Positions 26,445 to 34,719 of a DNA stretch of 43,803 nucleotides are shown in pieces (positions within the stretch are counted from its first letter, which is position 1; each line of letters opens with the position of its first letter). The notes below the pieces were generated by a model. It searched no databases. It worked only from the letters and a program-made list of their open reading frames with translations, and had not been told where the DNA came from. A program made the translations under genes and the position numbers. The DNA is from an uncultured Alphaproteobacteria bacterium (GTDB taxonomy: Bacteria; Pseudomonadota; Alphaproteobacteria; HIMB59; GCA-002718135), in contig CABYIF010000010.1 of assembly GCA_902518985.1 (NCBI GenBank), positions 1 to 43,803 of the forward strand, written 5' to 3'.

Positions 26445-27373
26445 TAATCTTTTAGGTACCTACTATTCATTAAGTCATCACAATTTTTATTATTATGATC
26501 GTAATAATCATCATTATTATAATCTAGATAAATACCACCTGAAAATTTATTCATAATATCATCATCTGAATCATTAACATGAAAAGAGTTTTCAGTATCT
26601 TTATTAGGAGAACATTTTTTTGGAAAACCTAATAAGTGAATTAGCTCATGCAGAATTGTTTGTTCCTCACTTCCTAATTGTATCGATTTTTCAATATCAA
26701 TCTCAACACAAGATCCAGTCTTGAGATATTTATTATTAGTATAAAAAATAGATACTTGGCCATTAAATCTTGCCCTACCACATGTTGTAGTGAATAAACT
26801 CTTTCTTTTTTCCCAACCTTCAAAGAAAATAATAAATTTTTTATTATTAAAATTATTAAATATATTTTTATTAGATAAAATAATCTTTTCAACTCTTGAA
26901 GCTGTATCTTCTTTTCGATTTTGAAGAGAAGAGTACTCATTAAACCAATTAAGAGTTTTATTAACTCGTATAAATGTTATGTCTAAAGAATCTGAATATT
27001 GATCAAATTTGAATTTTTGTTTATTACTTTTTTTGTAGAGCCATTCGTTGATATTATTTATTATCTTCATTATTTTTCCATTAATATCAAAATCTCTACT
27101 AGAAACTTCACATGGAACAAAATAAATTAAATGAATATTATTTTTTTCAATATCTACTTTATCTTCAAAACTTCTGTTAGGTTTTAAATCTTGATCAATT
27201 TTAATTATAGTGTTTTTATAGTTTTCGTTTTTATCGTCACAGTATTCAGGAATTATTTTTTCTTCAGCTTTATAAAAATATTTCCATTCGTCATCTATAA
27301 TTTGAAAATAGAGAACGAGAAGAATAATAAATATAAAAAATATAAAGACTGGAACTATAAAATATCGATGCAT
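26441..27373 (-). CDS. membrane-anchored zinc metalloprotease candidate
   Basis: This 310-residue protein has an uncleaved-looking N-terminal membrane anchor (about 4-24) and a large extracytoplasmic domain. A gluzincin/metzincin-like active site HELIHLLGF has its zinc ligands at His242 and His246 and catalytic Glu243. It is followed by a Cys-containing segment (PKKCSPN), then His265 in HVNDSDDDIM, where His265 or a nearby Asp could be the third ligand and Met274 a Met-turn. The canonical metzincin third His (HExxHxxGxxH) is absent, so the site is atypical. I recall comparable HEL-x-H...CAPN...H-x-x-D...LM patterns in secreted bacterial proteins of unknown role. It is a single gene, convergent with the EamA gene. 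Base composition is especially Asn/Lys/AT-rich. Confidence 0.55.
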   Translation of the reverse strand: MHRYFIVPVFIFFIFIILLVLYFQIIDDEWKYFYKAEEKIIPEYCDDKNENYKNTIIKIDQDLKPNRSFEDKVDIEKNNIHLIYFVPCEVSSRDFDINGKIMKIINNINEWLYKKSNKQKFKFDQYSDSLDITFIRVNKTLNWFNEYSSLQNRKEDTASRVEKIILSNKNIFNNFNNKKFIIFFEGWEKRKSLFTTTCGRARFNGQVSIFYTNNKYLKTGSCVEIDIEKSIQLGSEEQTILHELIHLLGFPKKCSPNKDTENSFHVNDSDDDIMNKFSGGIYLDYNNDDYYDHNNKNCDDLMNSRYLKDY

Positions 27374-27391
27374 TATTTGAATTAAATTTTT

Positions 27392-28465
27392 TTAAATTAA
27401 TTTATCTAAACCATCAGATAGTTTAATCTCACCTGTTTGTTTGGCTTTATTAAATTCTTTGATTCTATCAAAAATATTAATTCCAATTTGGCTATAAATA
27501 TCAAGCAGGTCTATTAAGACCCAATTTTCTCTTATAAGGCCATTTTCTAGTCTCCAAAAATCTAAACTTCTCATTTCGAGTGGCTGATCCGATGGTGCTA
27601 TACCCATCCAACCATCATTTGTTATAGTTAATCTCATATTTGGCCAACCTGTTTCACAGACATAATTTCCTTCATGTATCCAGTGTGTTTGGAGATCTTC
27701 CATACCATCAATTGCTAACTTTTCATTTGAGGAGCCCCCTTTTCGATCCGGCATTGCTCTTAAAAAAGGTATTTGGTGCCAGTGTCTAAATCCAGCTATT
27801 CCTCTTCCTGTGCCAATACCTGCGGGCCCGTACCAATTTAGATTTGGATGCCAATATTTTTCTAGTTTCATAATCTTTGGATCTGGATTTTTAGGATGCA
27901 AACATAAATCATGGAGCATATCAATTACATGATCAAAGTTTTTAGAATTTTCCCCACTAATTGTTAAACCGTCACTAGTCATTGGTGCTGGTGTACATAA
28001 AAAAGCCCCTAATTGAGGCGCCATTGGCCATGCGTTGGCTTGCATCATAAGTTCAGGCAAATCCCAAATACTCTGAATCTCAGTAATTTTATCATCTTCA
28101 ATTTGAAAGAATTCATGATAACGCATGTGAACTAAATTACCAGTTGGTTGAATATGTAAATATGGTTTTAAAAATGTTCCCATATAATTTCCCATAGTAC
28201 AAATCCAATTTTTACCCTCCGGTGTTGAACCAGCCATAACAATCATATCTCTTCTTTCTAAATCAGGTAAACTTTCTATCAATGGAAATAAACATTTAGA
28301 AAGAAAATTATTCAAACCTTTAAAAGTCCCAAAAGGATGACAAAAGTGAATCAAAGTATCTGTATTAAAATATTTATTTAATGATGATTCAATTTTATCT
28401 TTTTTACATGTTTGAGTTGCAATTTGATAATCAACAAAATATTTTTTTAGTTCAGTTGAATTCAT
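27392..28465 (-). CDS. two-domain SnoaL-like (NTF2-fold) protein, subtype b
   Basis: This 357-residue protein has two SnoaL/NTF2-like domains. The first (about 1-165) contains HPFGTFKGL, LPDLERRDM and the family PTG loop (IQPTGNLVHMRYHEF). The second (about 200-350) contains the WYGPAGIGTGRG motif and the block EMRSLDFWRL...ENWVLID. The family includes polyketide cyclases, epoxide hydrolases and ketosteroid isomerases, and no specific reaction can be assigned. It shares these motifs with the proteins at 35963 and 40171 (subtype b). It is the last gene of the six-gene transporter operon and overlaps the SDR gene by one base. It may act on the keto product of that dehydrogenase (inference). Confidence 0.85.
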   Translation of the reverse strand: MNSTELKKYFVDYQIATQTCKKDKIESSLNKYFNTDTLIHFCHPFGTFKGLNNFLSKCLFPLIESLPDLERRDMIVMAGSTPEGKNWICTMGNYMGTFLKPYLHIQPTGNLVHMRYHEFFQIEDDKITEIQSIWDLPELMMQANAWPMAPQLGAFLCTPAPMTSDGLTISGENSKNFDHVIDMLHDLCLHPKNPDPKIMKLEKYWHPNLNWYGPAGIGTGRGIAGFRHWHQIPFLRAMPDRKGGSSNEKLAIDGMEDLQTHWIHEGNYVCETGWPNMRLTITNDGWMGIAPSDQPLEMRSLDFWRLENGLIRENWVLIDLLDIYSQIGINIFDRIKEFNKAKQTGEIKLSDGLDKLI

Positions 28466-29232
28466 TATTTCGCAGTCCAGCCCCCATCAATAACTAATGA
28501 AGAACCAGTCATCATAGAAGAAGCATTTGATGCAAGATAAACTACAGCAGTCGCTATATCACTCTCTGTTGCTACTTTACCTAAAGGTATATTTTGAATT
28601 ACAGATTTTTTAAAATTTTTATCTTTAAAGAATTTTTTTACCATTGGTGTTTCTACAAATGTTGGACATACAGAGTTAACGCGGATGTTATGTTTTGCTA
28701 AATCTACAGCCATACCTTTTGTTAAACCCTCAATACCAAATTTAGTCATATTATAAACACTTCTTAATGGAGCCCCAACCTTACCTAGTTGTGATGAAAT
28801 ATTGATAATTGATCCACCAATTTTCTTTCTATCTTTAGATTTTAACATTATACGAGTTGCAAGTTGAGCAATATCAAACGAAGCTTTGATATTTAAATCA
28901 ACTACCTCACTCATATCTTTTCTATTTATTTTAGTAAAATATTCTGGTCTGTTAGTACCTGCATTATTGACTAAGATATCTAATTTAGAAATTTTAGAAA
29001 ATATTTTTTTTATATCTATTAAGTTTGTGACATCACAAACATAATAAGTACATTTCTTTTTTAATTTTTTAATTTCTTTTTGAACCTGTATTAGATCTTT
29101 CTCTGTTCGACTTATTATTATTAGGTTTGCTCCAGCCTCAGCCAATGCTATAGCGCATGCTTTGCCAATACCTTTGCCTGAACCAGTGACAAGAGCTGTT
29201 TTATTTTTAACACTTAAATTTTTTAGAAACAT
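28465..29232 (-). CDS. short-chain dehydrogenase/reductase
   Basis: This classical SDR of 255 residues has the NAD(P) loop VTGSGKGIGKA near the N-terminus, NNAG, catalytic Ser in INISSQLG, YxxxK as YNMTKFG, and the C-terminal SLVIDGGWTAK. It resembles the FabG-like or gluconate-5-dehydrogenase-like group that oxidises sugars, polyols and hydroxy acids. In this operon (sugar ABC importer, HAD-like protein, SnoaL protein) it most likely oxidises or reduces the imported compound. It is 12 bp downstream of the HAD-like gene and overlaps the SnoaL gene by one base. Confidence 0.9.
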   Translation of the reverse strand: MFLKNLSVKNKTALVTGSGKGIGKACAIALAEAGANLIIISRTEKDLIQVQKEIKKLKKKCTYYVCDVTNLIDIKKIFSKISKLDILVNNAGTNRPEYFTKINRKDMSEVVDLNIKASFDIAQLATRIMLKSKDRKKIGGSIINISSQLGKVGAPLRSVYNMTKFGIEGLTKGMAVDLAKHNIRVNSVCPTFVETPMVKKFFKDKNFKKSVIQNIPLGKVATESDIATAVVYLASNASSMMTGSSLVIDGGWTAK

Positions 29233-29244
29233 TTCTATAATTAT

Positions 29245-29904
29245 TTACAATGAAAAGATGGATTGATCTAATAAATTTATTTTTTTGATACACATCTTAA
29301 ATTGATCATCTACATGAAATTCACCAGGAAAAGCTATACATTTAATGCCTGCTCTAACTGCAGAGTTACTACTTTCCTCGGTATCTTCAATGGCTAAGCA
29401 TTCCTCTTTTTGTAAATTTAGTTTTTCAAGAATTACATTATATATTTCAGGATGAGGTTTCTCATTTTTAACAAAAGATTTATTTCCAATAAAATCAAAA
29501 TCTTCTTTTGATATTTGTCCAGAAAGACTTTGAAATACCGCGTTTACATTATTAATTGTTGTAGATGTTGCAAATCCCAACCTAATATTATTTTTTTTTG
29601 TATATTGTATTATTTCATGAACACTAGTTCTTAATTTTTGTTTATTTTGAATTATAAAAGAACTAAAAATTTCAGTTTTCCTGTTTCTAATTTTTGCAGC
29701 ATTGACATTAACATTATTTTTTTCAGCAAAATCTTCGACCCTTTTTGTACCCCCTGATTTTTTTAATAAAATCTTGTAATCTTGTTCATCCCAATACCAC
29801 TCTAAACCTGCTTCTTTAAAAGCTTCGTTAAAAGAATTTCGTTGAATATTTGAAGACTCTATAAGTGTGCCTATTGAACCTAACAGTAATGCCTTATATT
29901 TCAT
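29245..29904 (-). CDS. HAD-superfamily protein lacking the catalytic Asp motif
   Basis: This protein of about 219 residues has the beta-phosphoglucomutase/CbbY-like HAD fold. The first motif, normally DxDGT, reads GSIGT: Gly9 replaces the nucleophile Asp and Ile11 the general-acid Asp. The other motifs remain: FATSTT (motif II), KPHPEIY with the motif III Lys just before (KNEKPHP), and AIEDTEES (motif IV). The loss is therefore selective, not general decay. I recall a group of alphaproteobacterial proteins beginning LLFGSIG-, so it may be a conserved non-hydrolytic subfamily, perhaps a binding or regulatory protein. The ATG at 29904 was chosen over a TTG at 29910. It lies between the permease and SDR genes of the operon. 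Confidence 0.85.
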   Translation of the reverse strand: MKYKALLLGSIGTLIESSNIQRNSFNEAFKEAGLEWYWDEQDYKILLKKSGGTKRVEDFAEKNNVNVNAAKIRNRKTEIFSSFIIQNKQKLRTSVHEIIQYTKKNNIRLGFATSTTINNVNAVFQSLSGQISKEDFDFIGNKSFVKNEKPHPEIYNVILEKLNLQKEECLAIEDTEESSNSAVRAGIKCIAFPGEFHVDDQFKMCIKKINLLDQSIFSL

Positions 29905-29931
29905 ATACAACCTTTTTTAATAAATATTGAA

Positions 29932-30813
29932 TTAACCTTTTACTGCACCAGCGGTTAAGCCACTTATTAATTGTCGTTGAAAAAACATTATTATCATAAA
30001 TAATGGTGCAGTTGCCGATACAACACTAGAAACAGCCCACATATAATTTCCACTATGTTCGATAGTGCCAAGATATGCATTTATTTTTGGAACCATTGTA
30101 TAATTTTGCTGATTAAGAAGAAGTGATGTGACTGTAAAGTCATTATAAGCTAACATCATACTAAATAATCCTGCCGTTACAACTCCAGGCCACATAACTG
30201 GCATAATAACATAACGAAATGCTTGGAAATAACTGCAACCATCAATCAACGCACTTTCATCAAGTTCTTTAGGTACAGTTTTAAAAAACGAATAAAGTAG
30301 CCATAATGTAAAAGGTTGATTTATTGCAACTAACACTATTATTGTAGTTGGAAGTATTCCCCACACATTCAGTTGAAAGAAAGGAAATAAATAACCAGAC
30401 ACTAAAGTTATATGAGGCATCGCTCTAAATATTAGAGCGGCTATCAAAATCCAAAAGGTATATTTATATGTTGATCTAGACAATGCATAAGCACCTAAAG
30501 TTCCGAGAAATAAAGAGATGGTTACAACAGATACAGTTATTATAATTGTATTCATTGTAGCTTTCCAAAACTCACCTTCAGTCCAAGACTCTACATATGC
30601 TTTTACAGTTGAAGTATCTCCTGTTTCAATTAAGGTGTTAACCCCTGTTACAGCAAACATCCAATCAGCTCTTGAAAAAAAGTCTGCTTTTACCTTAAAA
30701 GATCCCCAGAAGGTCCATATAAAAGGAAAAACAGAAACTACTAACCAAAGTATTATAAATAAACTATTTATTAAAATTAGTTGTTTTGAGTATCTGTTAA
30801 TTTTTGATTCCAT
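29932..30813 (-). CDS. CUT1 sugar ABC importer, permease 2 (MalG-like)
   Basis: This inner-membrane permease of 293 residues has six helices and the coupling loop DESALIDGCSYFQAFRYVIMP, the EAA motif of binding-protein-dependent importers. A periplasmic stretch of about 50 residues between helices 1 and 2 is longer than in MalG. It pairs with the permease at 30815 (1-bp gap) and the binding protein at 31910. No ATP-binding subunit is encoded in the operon, so it must borrow one (an MsmX/UgpC-like ATPase elsewhere). Confidence 0.9.
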   Translation of the reverse strand: MESKINRYSKQLILINSLFIILWLVVSVFPFIWTFWGSFKVKADFFSRADWMFAVTGVNTLIETGDTSTVKAYVESWTEGEFWKATMNTIIITVSVVTISLFLGTLGAYALSRSTYKYTFWILIAALIFRAMPHITLVSGYLFPFFQLNVWGILPTTIIVLVAINQPFTLWLLYSFFKTVPKELDESALIDGCSYFQAFRYVIMPVMWPGVVTAGLFSMMLAYNDFTVTSLLLNQQNYTMVPKINAYLGTIEHSGNYMWAVSSVVSATAPLFMIIMFFQRQLISGLTAGAVKG

Positions 30814-30814
30814 T

Positions 30815-31843
30815 TTATCTCTCTGTTCTAAATTCTTTCCAAGTTCTAATTAGAACTGGTGTTAATAAAAAGGCTACACCAATAATAGTTAACATAGATG
30901 TTGCACCAGCTGACCCAAATAACATTTTGTTTTCACTTCTCAAGTCATTGTAAATCATCCACGAAAGTGATTGAGCAACTCCTTCAGCAGCAAAACCTAT
31001 TATAGGTTCAAGAACTCTAAAATTATCCATCAGACAAATAAGTATTATGAATGTTGCAACTGGATAAAGATGTGGAATAACTATATGTCTTACCCTATCA
31101 TATCTTGAGGCTCCATCTATGATTGCTGCTTCAATTGGATCTTGTGGCACAGTTTGTAATGCTGCATAAAATACAACGAAAGCAAAAGGTGTATTATGCC
31201 AAATCCCGTAAATAATTAATGTAATCCATGTTAGTTGACTTGATGATTTTAATGATAAATTGGGATCATCAAATAAATATTGAATTGTTGCTCCTAATAT
31301 TCCTTTTGCATCAATCATCCAAAATAAAACGAGTGATCCAATTAATGGTGTGACAATCATTGGTAGAATAACTCCAAAAATAGTCGGGCCCTTTAAACTT
31401 TTTGTAAGAGTATTAATACTCAAGGCGACTATAAAACCTAAAATTACAACTGGAGGTGTCACGGCAAAACAAAATGTGAGAGTAAATAAAAGTGCTTTAT
31501 AAAATGGTAAATTAAGTAAGATATCTATAAAATTAGACATTGAGGAAGAATTATTCCAAGCTTCTTTAATTTGATCAAAGGCTAAATGATTTCTATCTCC
31601 GTAGGTTCCTAAACCATTAAATCTTCCAAGAGGTTGTTCTTCTTGTAATTTTGTAGTGGCTTCAATATCTACTTTGGTTTCAGTTTTACATCCAAATGGA
31701 TCACATTTTTCTACTTCCATCAAAATTTGCTCGGGTTCAATATGGAGAGATTGAAAAAAACTTGAGATTATCGGGAGGCCTATAAACAATACCATGGCCA
31801 GACCACTTGGAAAAAAGAACCAGAAAAATGTTTTGTGAGGCAT
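30815..31843 (-). CDS. CUT1 sugar ABC importer, permease 1 (MalF-like)
   Basis: This 342-residue permease starts with a helix at about 6-28. A periplasmic insertion of about 75 residues follows and includes two Cys close together (KCDPFGCKTE), able to form a disulfide. Five further helices follow, with the EAA loop IEAAIIDGASRYDRVRHIVIPHL recognisable by its AAIIDGAS core. Such an insertion may help dock the binding protein. It is separated from the binding-protein gene by 66 bp containing a 12-bp hairpin, and from the second permease by one base. Substrates of this family are mono- or oligosaccharides, polyols or glycerol phosphates. Confidence 0.9.
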   Translation of the reverse strand: MPHKTFFWFFFPSGLAMVLFIGLPIISSFFQSLHIEPEQILMEVEKCDPFGCKTETKVDIEATTKLQEEQPLGRFNGLGTYGDRNHLAFDQIKEAWNNSSSMSNFIDILLNLPFYKALLFTLTFCFAVTPPVVILGFIVALSINTLTKSLKGPTIFGVILPMIVTPLIGSLVLFWMIDAKGILGATIQYLFDDPNLSLKSSSQLTWITLIIYGIWHNTPFAFVVFYAALQTVPQDPIEAAIIDGASRYDRVRHIVIPHLYPVATFIILICLMDNFRVLEPIIGFAAEGVAQSLSWMIYNDLRSENKMLFGSAGATSMLTIIGVAFLLTPVLIRTWKEFRTER

Positions 31844-31860
31844 TTAAATTTTATCTAAAA

Positions 31861-31889
31861 AAAGTGGAACAGTAAGACTGTTCCACTTT
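31861..31889 (-). terminator. hairpin between CUT1 binding-protein and permease genes
   Basis: AAAGTGGAACAG (31861-31872) pairs perfectly with CTGTTCCACTTT (31878-31889), a 12-bp stem with a 5-base loop, followed on the minus strand by a T-rich run. It lies 21 bp after the binding-protein stop. It mirrors the hairpin at 17246 in the other importer and probably gives partial termination or mRNA protection. Confidence 0.75.
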
Positions 31890-31909
31890 ATTATATTTAC
31901 TTATAAGGC

Positions 31910-33145
31910 TTATAGAAAACCTTGCTCAGTAGCTTTTGCTACATAAGCAGCTTCTACATCAGCCAATGCTTTTTCAGCAGATTCATTACCTTGAAGAAAT
32001 TCAACAATTTCTGTACTTAAAGCACCATGCAATAGAGACATGTATGGTAAGCTTGGATAAGGTGCTGCACCTCTGTTAGCTGCATCAACAACTGGACCAG
32101 CAGTATCACCAGGAGAGTAACCATCAATTAACCAAATTGTTGCATTAGGGTTAGCGTTTGCCATCTCTGTTGAAGTTGCTGCACCAAGAAGAGCTCTAAA
32201 TGATGCTTCTGCGTTCTCATCAGAAGTATTTGTTGCAATTCCAAATCCATCCCACCAAAGAGTTGTTGCAGGTACACTTCCTCCACCAACTGATGGTGAA
32301 TTTGCAAGTCTTGTGTCTGCTTTAATCATTTGATCGCCTTCATCATCTAATAATGATGCTGCGCCAGAGTTCCACACATGCATTAATGCAACATTGCCTG
32401 ACTCCCATTCCTCTTTAACTGCATTTGTATCTTGAGTTAAGAAATCTGGATTACTAACTTCTGTTAATCTTTTCATCATATTAAGAGCAGCTACACCTTT
32501 ATCATTATTGATGCTTACTTCTGCTGTTCCAGCTTTGAAGAATTCACCACCATGACCAAGGTACATATTTACGAACTCTTGAGCGACATTCCATCCTGAT
32601 TTGAATGCTCCAGCATATGGATTAGCCATTTTTCCAGAAGCCTTAATTTTTTCAGCAGCTGCGATTACTTCTTCATATGTTGAAGGAACAGCTATACCTA
32701 AATCATTAAGAATACTTTCTCTGTACCAAAGATGCTGCGCGTTAGCCATGAAAGCTATTGCATATATCTTTCCATCAATCACAATCTTTTGATTATCTTG
32801 TAATGCACTTCCGTATTTTGCAACTAAATCATCAAGTGGACGAATTAAATTATCATTCATTAATGTTGTAATTGAACCGTTAGTTACAAGTTTTGCAGAA
32901 AACTCTGCTGGGTTAGCTGATAAAGCTGCAACTTGTAGTTTATTATGATCAACGGAGTGTGTTACAGAAAAATCTGCTCCATCTCCTGCACAACTTTTTA
33001 CCTCATCCATGAAAATTCTGTATGTTGTAAATTCGTTTGCTAGAATCTTTATTGATCCATCTGTTACTCCACAAGGTGAATGCCCATCAGCAAACGCGCT
33101 TGTGCTAACAAAAGAGAATAATAAAGCTATTAATAGTTTTTTCAT
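31910..33145 (-). CDS. periplasmic sugar-binding protein of CUT1 importer
   Basis: This family 1 extracellular solute-binding protein has 411 residues and a signal peptide (KKLLIALLFSFVSTSAFA, cleaved before DGHSPCG). Mature features include the aromatic-containing segment AQHLWYRESILNDLGI, which matches the sugar-binding hinge region of MalE-like proteins, and GGSVPATTLWWDGFGIATNTS. A strong SD (GGGGA) precedes the ATG. It is the first gene of the operon 33145-27392 and is divergent from the LacI regulator. The intergenic region holds a four-half-site operator array. The ligand is unknown; the operon partners suggest a sugar or polyol derivative. Confidence 0.93.
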   Translation of the reverse strand: MKKLLIALLFSFVSTSAFADGHSPCGVTDGSIKILANEFTTYRIFMDEVKSCAGDGADFSVTHSVDHNKLQVAALSANPAEFSAKLVTNGSITTLMNDNLIRPLDDLVAKYGSALQDNQKIVIDGKIYAIAFMANAQHLWYRESILNDLGIAVPSTYEEVIAAAEKIKASGKMANPYAGAFKSGWNVAQEFVNMYLGHGGEFFKAGTAEVSINNDKGVAALNMMKRLTEVSNPDFLTQDTNAVKEEWESGNVALMHVWNSGAASLLDDEGDQMIKADTRLANSPSVGGGSVPATTLWWDGFGIATNTSDENAEASFRALLGAATSTEMANANPNATIWLIDGYSPGDTAGPVVDAANRGAAPYPSLPYMSLLHGALSTEIVEFLQGNESAEKALADVEAAYVAKATEQGFL

Positions 33146-33168
33146 ATATTTCCCCTTATTAATTAAAG

Positions 33169-33181
33169 TGTGAAATTCACA
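33169..33181. promoter_or_regulatory. 13-bp palindrome near the CUT1 binding-protein start
   Basis: TGTGAA and TTCACA flank a single central A, a perfect dyad 24-36 bp upstream of the binding-protein ATG. Its half-sites contain TGAA/TTCA as in the larger array at 33221 but with a different spacing. It is a plausible operator or catabolite-regulator site. Confidence 0.35.
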
Positions 33182-33220
33182 TTTATCTATAAATGCTTTA
33201 TATTAGGATTATAAAAATAT

Positions 33221-33254
33221 TGCAATAATATGAATTAATATTCAATGAATTGCA
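33221..33254. promoter_or_regulatory. phased operator array A (LacI / binding-protein divergent promoter)
   Basis: Four half-sites begin exactly every 10 bp: TGCA at 33221, TGAA at 33231, TTCA at 33241 and TGCA at 33251. The 34-bp unit is a dyad as a whole (TGCA/TGCA outside, TGAAT/ATTCA inside). The same 34-bp layout recurs at 35891 and 40095. It ends 23 bp before the regulator's ATG and lies 76 bp from the binding-protein start. Confidence 0.6.
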
Positions 33255-33277
33255 TAATTTAAATGGGGGATAAAACA

Positions 33278-34282
33278 ATGAATTTTACTAAGACTGCGAC
33301 ATCACAAGACGTAGCAAAACTGGCTGGAGTGTCCCAATCTGCTGTTTCACGATGTTTTACTAAAGGAGCAAGTATTTCAAGTAGAACAAAATTAAGAGTA
33401 TTAGAAGCTGCAAAAAAATTAAAATACAAAGCTCCTAATATTTCTAATGGTATAGTAACAAATGAAGATAGTGGCTTGGTGGCTGTTATACTTCCATACG
33501 TAACAAGCAGATATTATCCTGAAGTGCTTACTGAGTTACACGAAGCTTTAAGATTAGGAGGTTTTAGAATTCTTTTAATTACAACTGATGACGGAGAAGA
33601 ATTAGATGAAAAGTTAATTCAACCTTATCTAAAAGATAAATTGATTGCGATTGTTTCTGCTACTAAGCCTACTGATAGTTTTGTTGAGAGCTGCAATGAA
33701 AAAAGAATACAGTTTATTGCGTATAATAGATCTTGGAATATACCAATGTTAAGTTCAGTTGCGTGTGATCACAGAAATGGAGGTCAGATGGTGGCTGAAT
33801 ATTTTATAAAAAATAAACATCAAGCCATTGGATTAATTGAAGGTCCTAAGGGATCATTTGTAAGCGATGAAAGATCAAAAGGTTTTAAACAATATTTAAA
33901 GAGTTTAAAAAAAATAAAACTAAACATTGAAAAGGGTTTTTTTACTTATGATGGAGGTTATCAAGCTACAGAAAAAATTTTGAAAAACAAAAACGTTACA
34001 GCTATTTTTTGTGCTGATGATACAATGGCCTTTGGAAGTATGGATTATATTAGGCAAAATACAAATTTAAAAATACCAAAAGAAATTGAGTTAATAGGCT
34101 ATGACGATATTTCTATGTCAAATTGGAAATCTTACGATCTTACAACTGTTAGACAGCCAATTAGACAAATGTCCAAATTGGTAACTCAGTTAATTGATGA
34201 ATACTTAAGAGACCCTGATTACGAGGCCATTAACCATATTGTTCAAGGAAGATTAATAAAAAGAAAAACAACAAATAATTAA
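33278..34282 (+). CDS. LacI-family transcriptional regulator
   Basis: This 334-residue repressor-type protein has an N-terminal helix-turn-helix (about 9-28, SQDVAKLAGVSQSAVSRCF) and a periplasmic-binding-like effector domain from about residue 55. The domain shows the family blocks VACDHRNGGQMVAEYF, AIFCADDTMAFG and IGYDDI. The start is the ATG at 33278, seven bases after a clear GGGGGA SD; an ATG at 33263 lies on top of that SD. The hinge segment (APNISNGIVTN) lacks the usual N-x-x-A-x-x-L pattern whose Leu inserts at a central CpG, which suits operators without CpG. It is divergent from the sugar importer and is probably the regulator of the island, responding to the imported compound (inference). 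Confidence 0.9.
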   Translation: MNFTKTATSQDVAKLAGVSQSAVSRCFTKGASISSRTKLRVLEAAKKLKYKAPNISNGIVTNEDSGLVAVILPYVTSRYYPEVLTELHEALRLGGFRILLITTDDGEELDEKLIQPYLKDKLIAIVSATKPTDSFVESCNEKRIQFIAYNRSWNIPMLSSVACDHRNGGQMVAEYFIKNKHQAIGLIEGPKGSFVSDERSKGFKQYLKSLKKIKLNIEKGFFTYDGGYQATEKILKNKNVTAIFCADDTMAFGSMDYIRQNTNLKIPKEIELIGYDDISMSNWKSYDLTTVRQPIRQMSKLVTQLIDEYLRDPDYEAINHIVQGRLIKRKTTNN

Positions 34283-34299
34283 TTTAATTAAGATCAATT

Positions 34300-34719
34300 T
34301 TATTTAAATTTTAAACCCATTTGTTCAAACACACCGTGGTTATCAACCATGACGTAATTATCTAAAAACTTTCCTTCTTTAATTGTCCAAAAATCTGAAA
34401 ATTGCATTTTAATTGCTTTGCCAGTAGGTTCCACTCCTAAGTATGTTCCGCTATGTGTCCCTGTTAGAAAACCTGTTGCACTTATCCACTCACCTTCAGC
34501 AACCACAATATCATTTTTAACATGATAATCTGGAAATGCATCATAGAAAGGTTTTAGAACTTTATATTTAAAATTTTCTATACCATGGATATCACCAAAA
34601 CCCGGAGGACCATGCCAAATCATATTATCATGCCAATATTTATGTTGAGCTTCTAGATCTTGCGCGTTAAGTGCATCATACATATCAGCTAATAATTTTT
34701 TACTTTCATCTAAAGTCAT
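34300..34719 (-). CDS. single-domain SnoaL-like protein
   Basis: This 139-residue NTF2-fold protein of the SnoaL/ester cyclase type contains MIWHGPPGFGDIHG, FPDYHVKNDIVV, THSGTYLGVEPTGKAI and MVDNHGVFEQMG, the usual order of SnoaL motifs. Single-domain members form dimers and include cyclases and isomerases; the reaction here is unknown. It follows the two-domain protein at 34716 with an ATGA overlap and a strong AGGAG SD inside that gene, so the two are made together, possibly as partners. The WHGPPG motif aligns with the second domain of the larger SnoaL proteins in the island. Confidence 0.87.
   Translation of the reverse strand: MTLDESKKLLADMYDALNAQDLEAQHKYWHDNMIWHGPPGFGDIHGIENFKYKVLKPFYDAFPDYHVKNDIVVAEGEWISATGFLTGTHSGTYLGVEPTGKAIKMQFSDFWTIKEGKFLDNYVMVDNHGVFEQMGLKFK

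Noticed and set aside
33263-33277. Earlier ATG as start of the LacI-type gene
   Set aside because: That ATG overlaps the GGGGGA ribosome site that serves the ATG at 33278, which gives the usual short leader before the helix-turn-helix.
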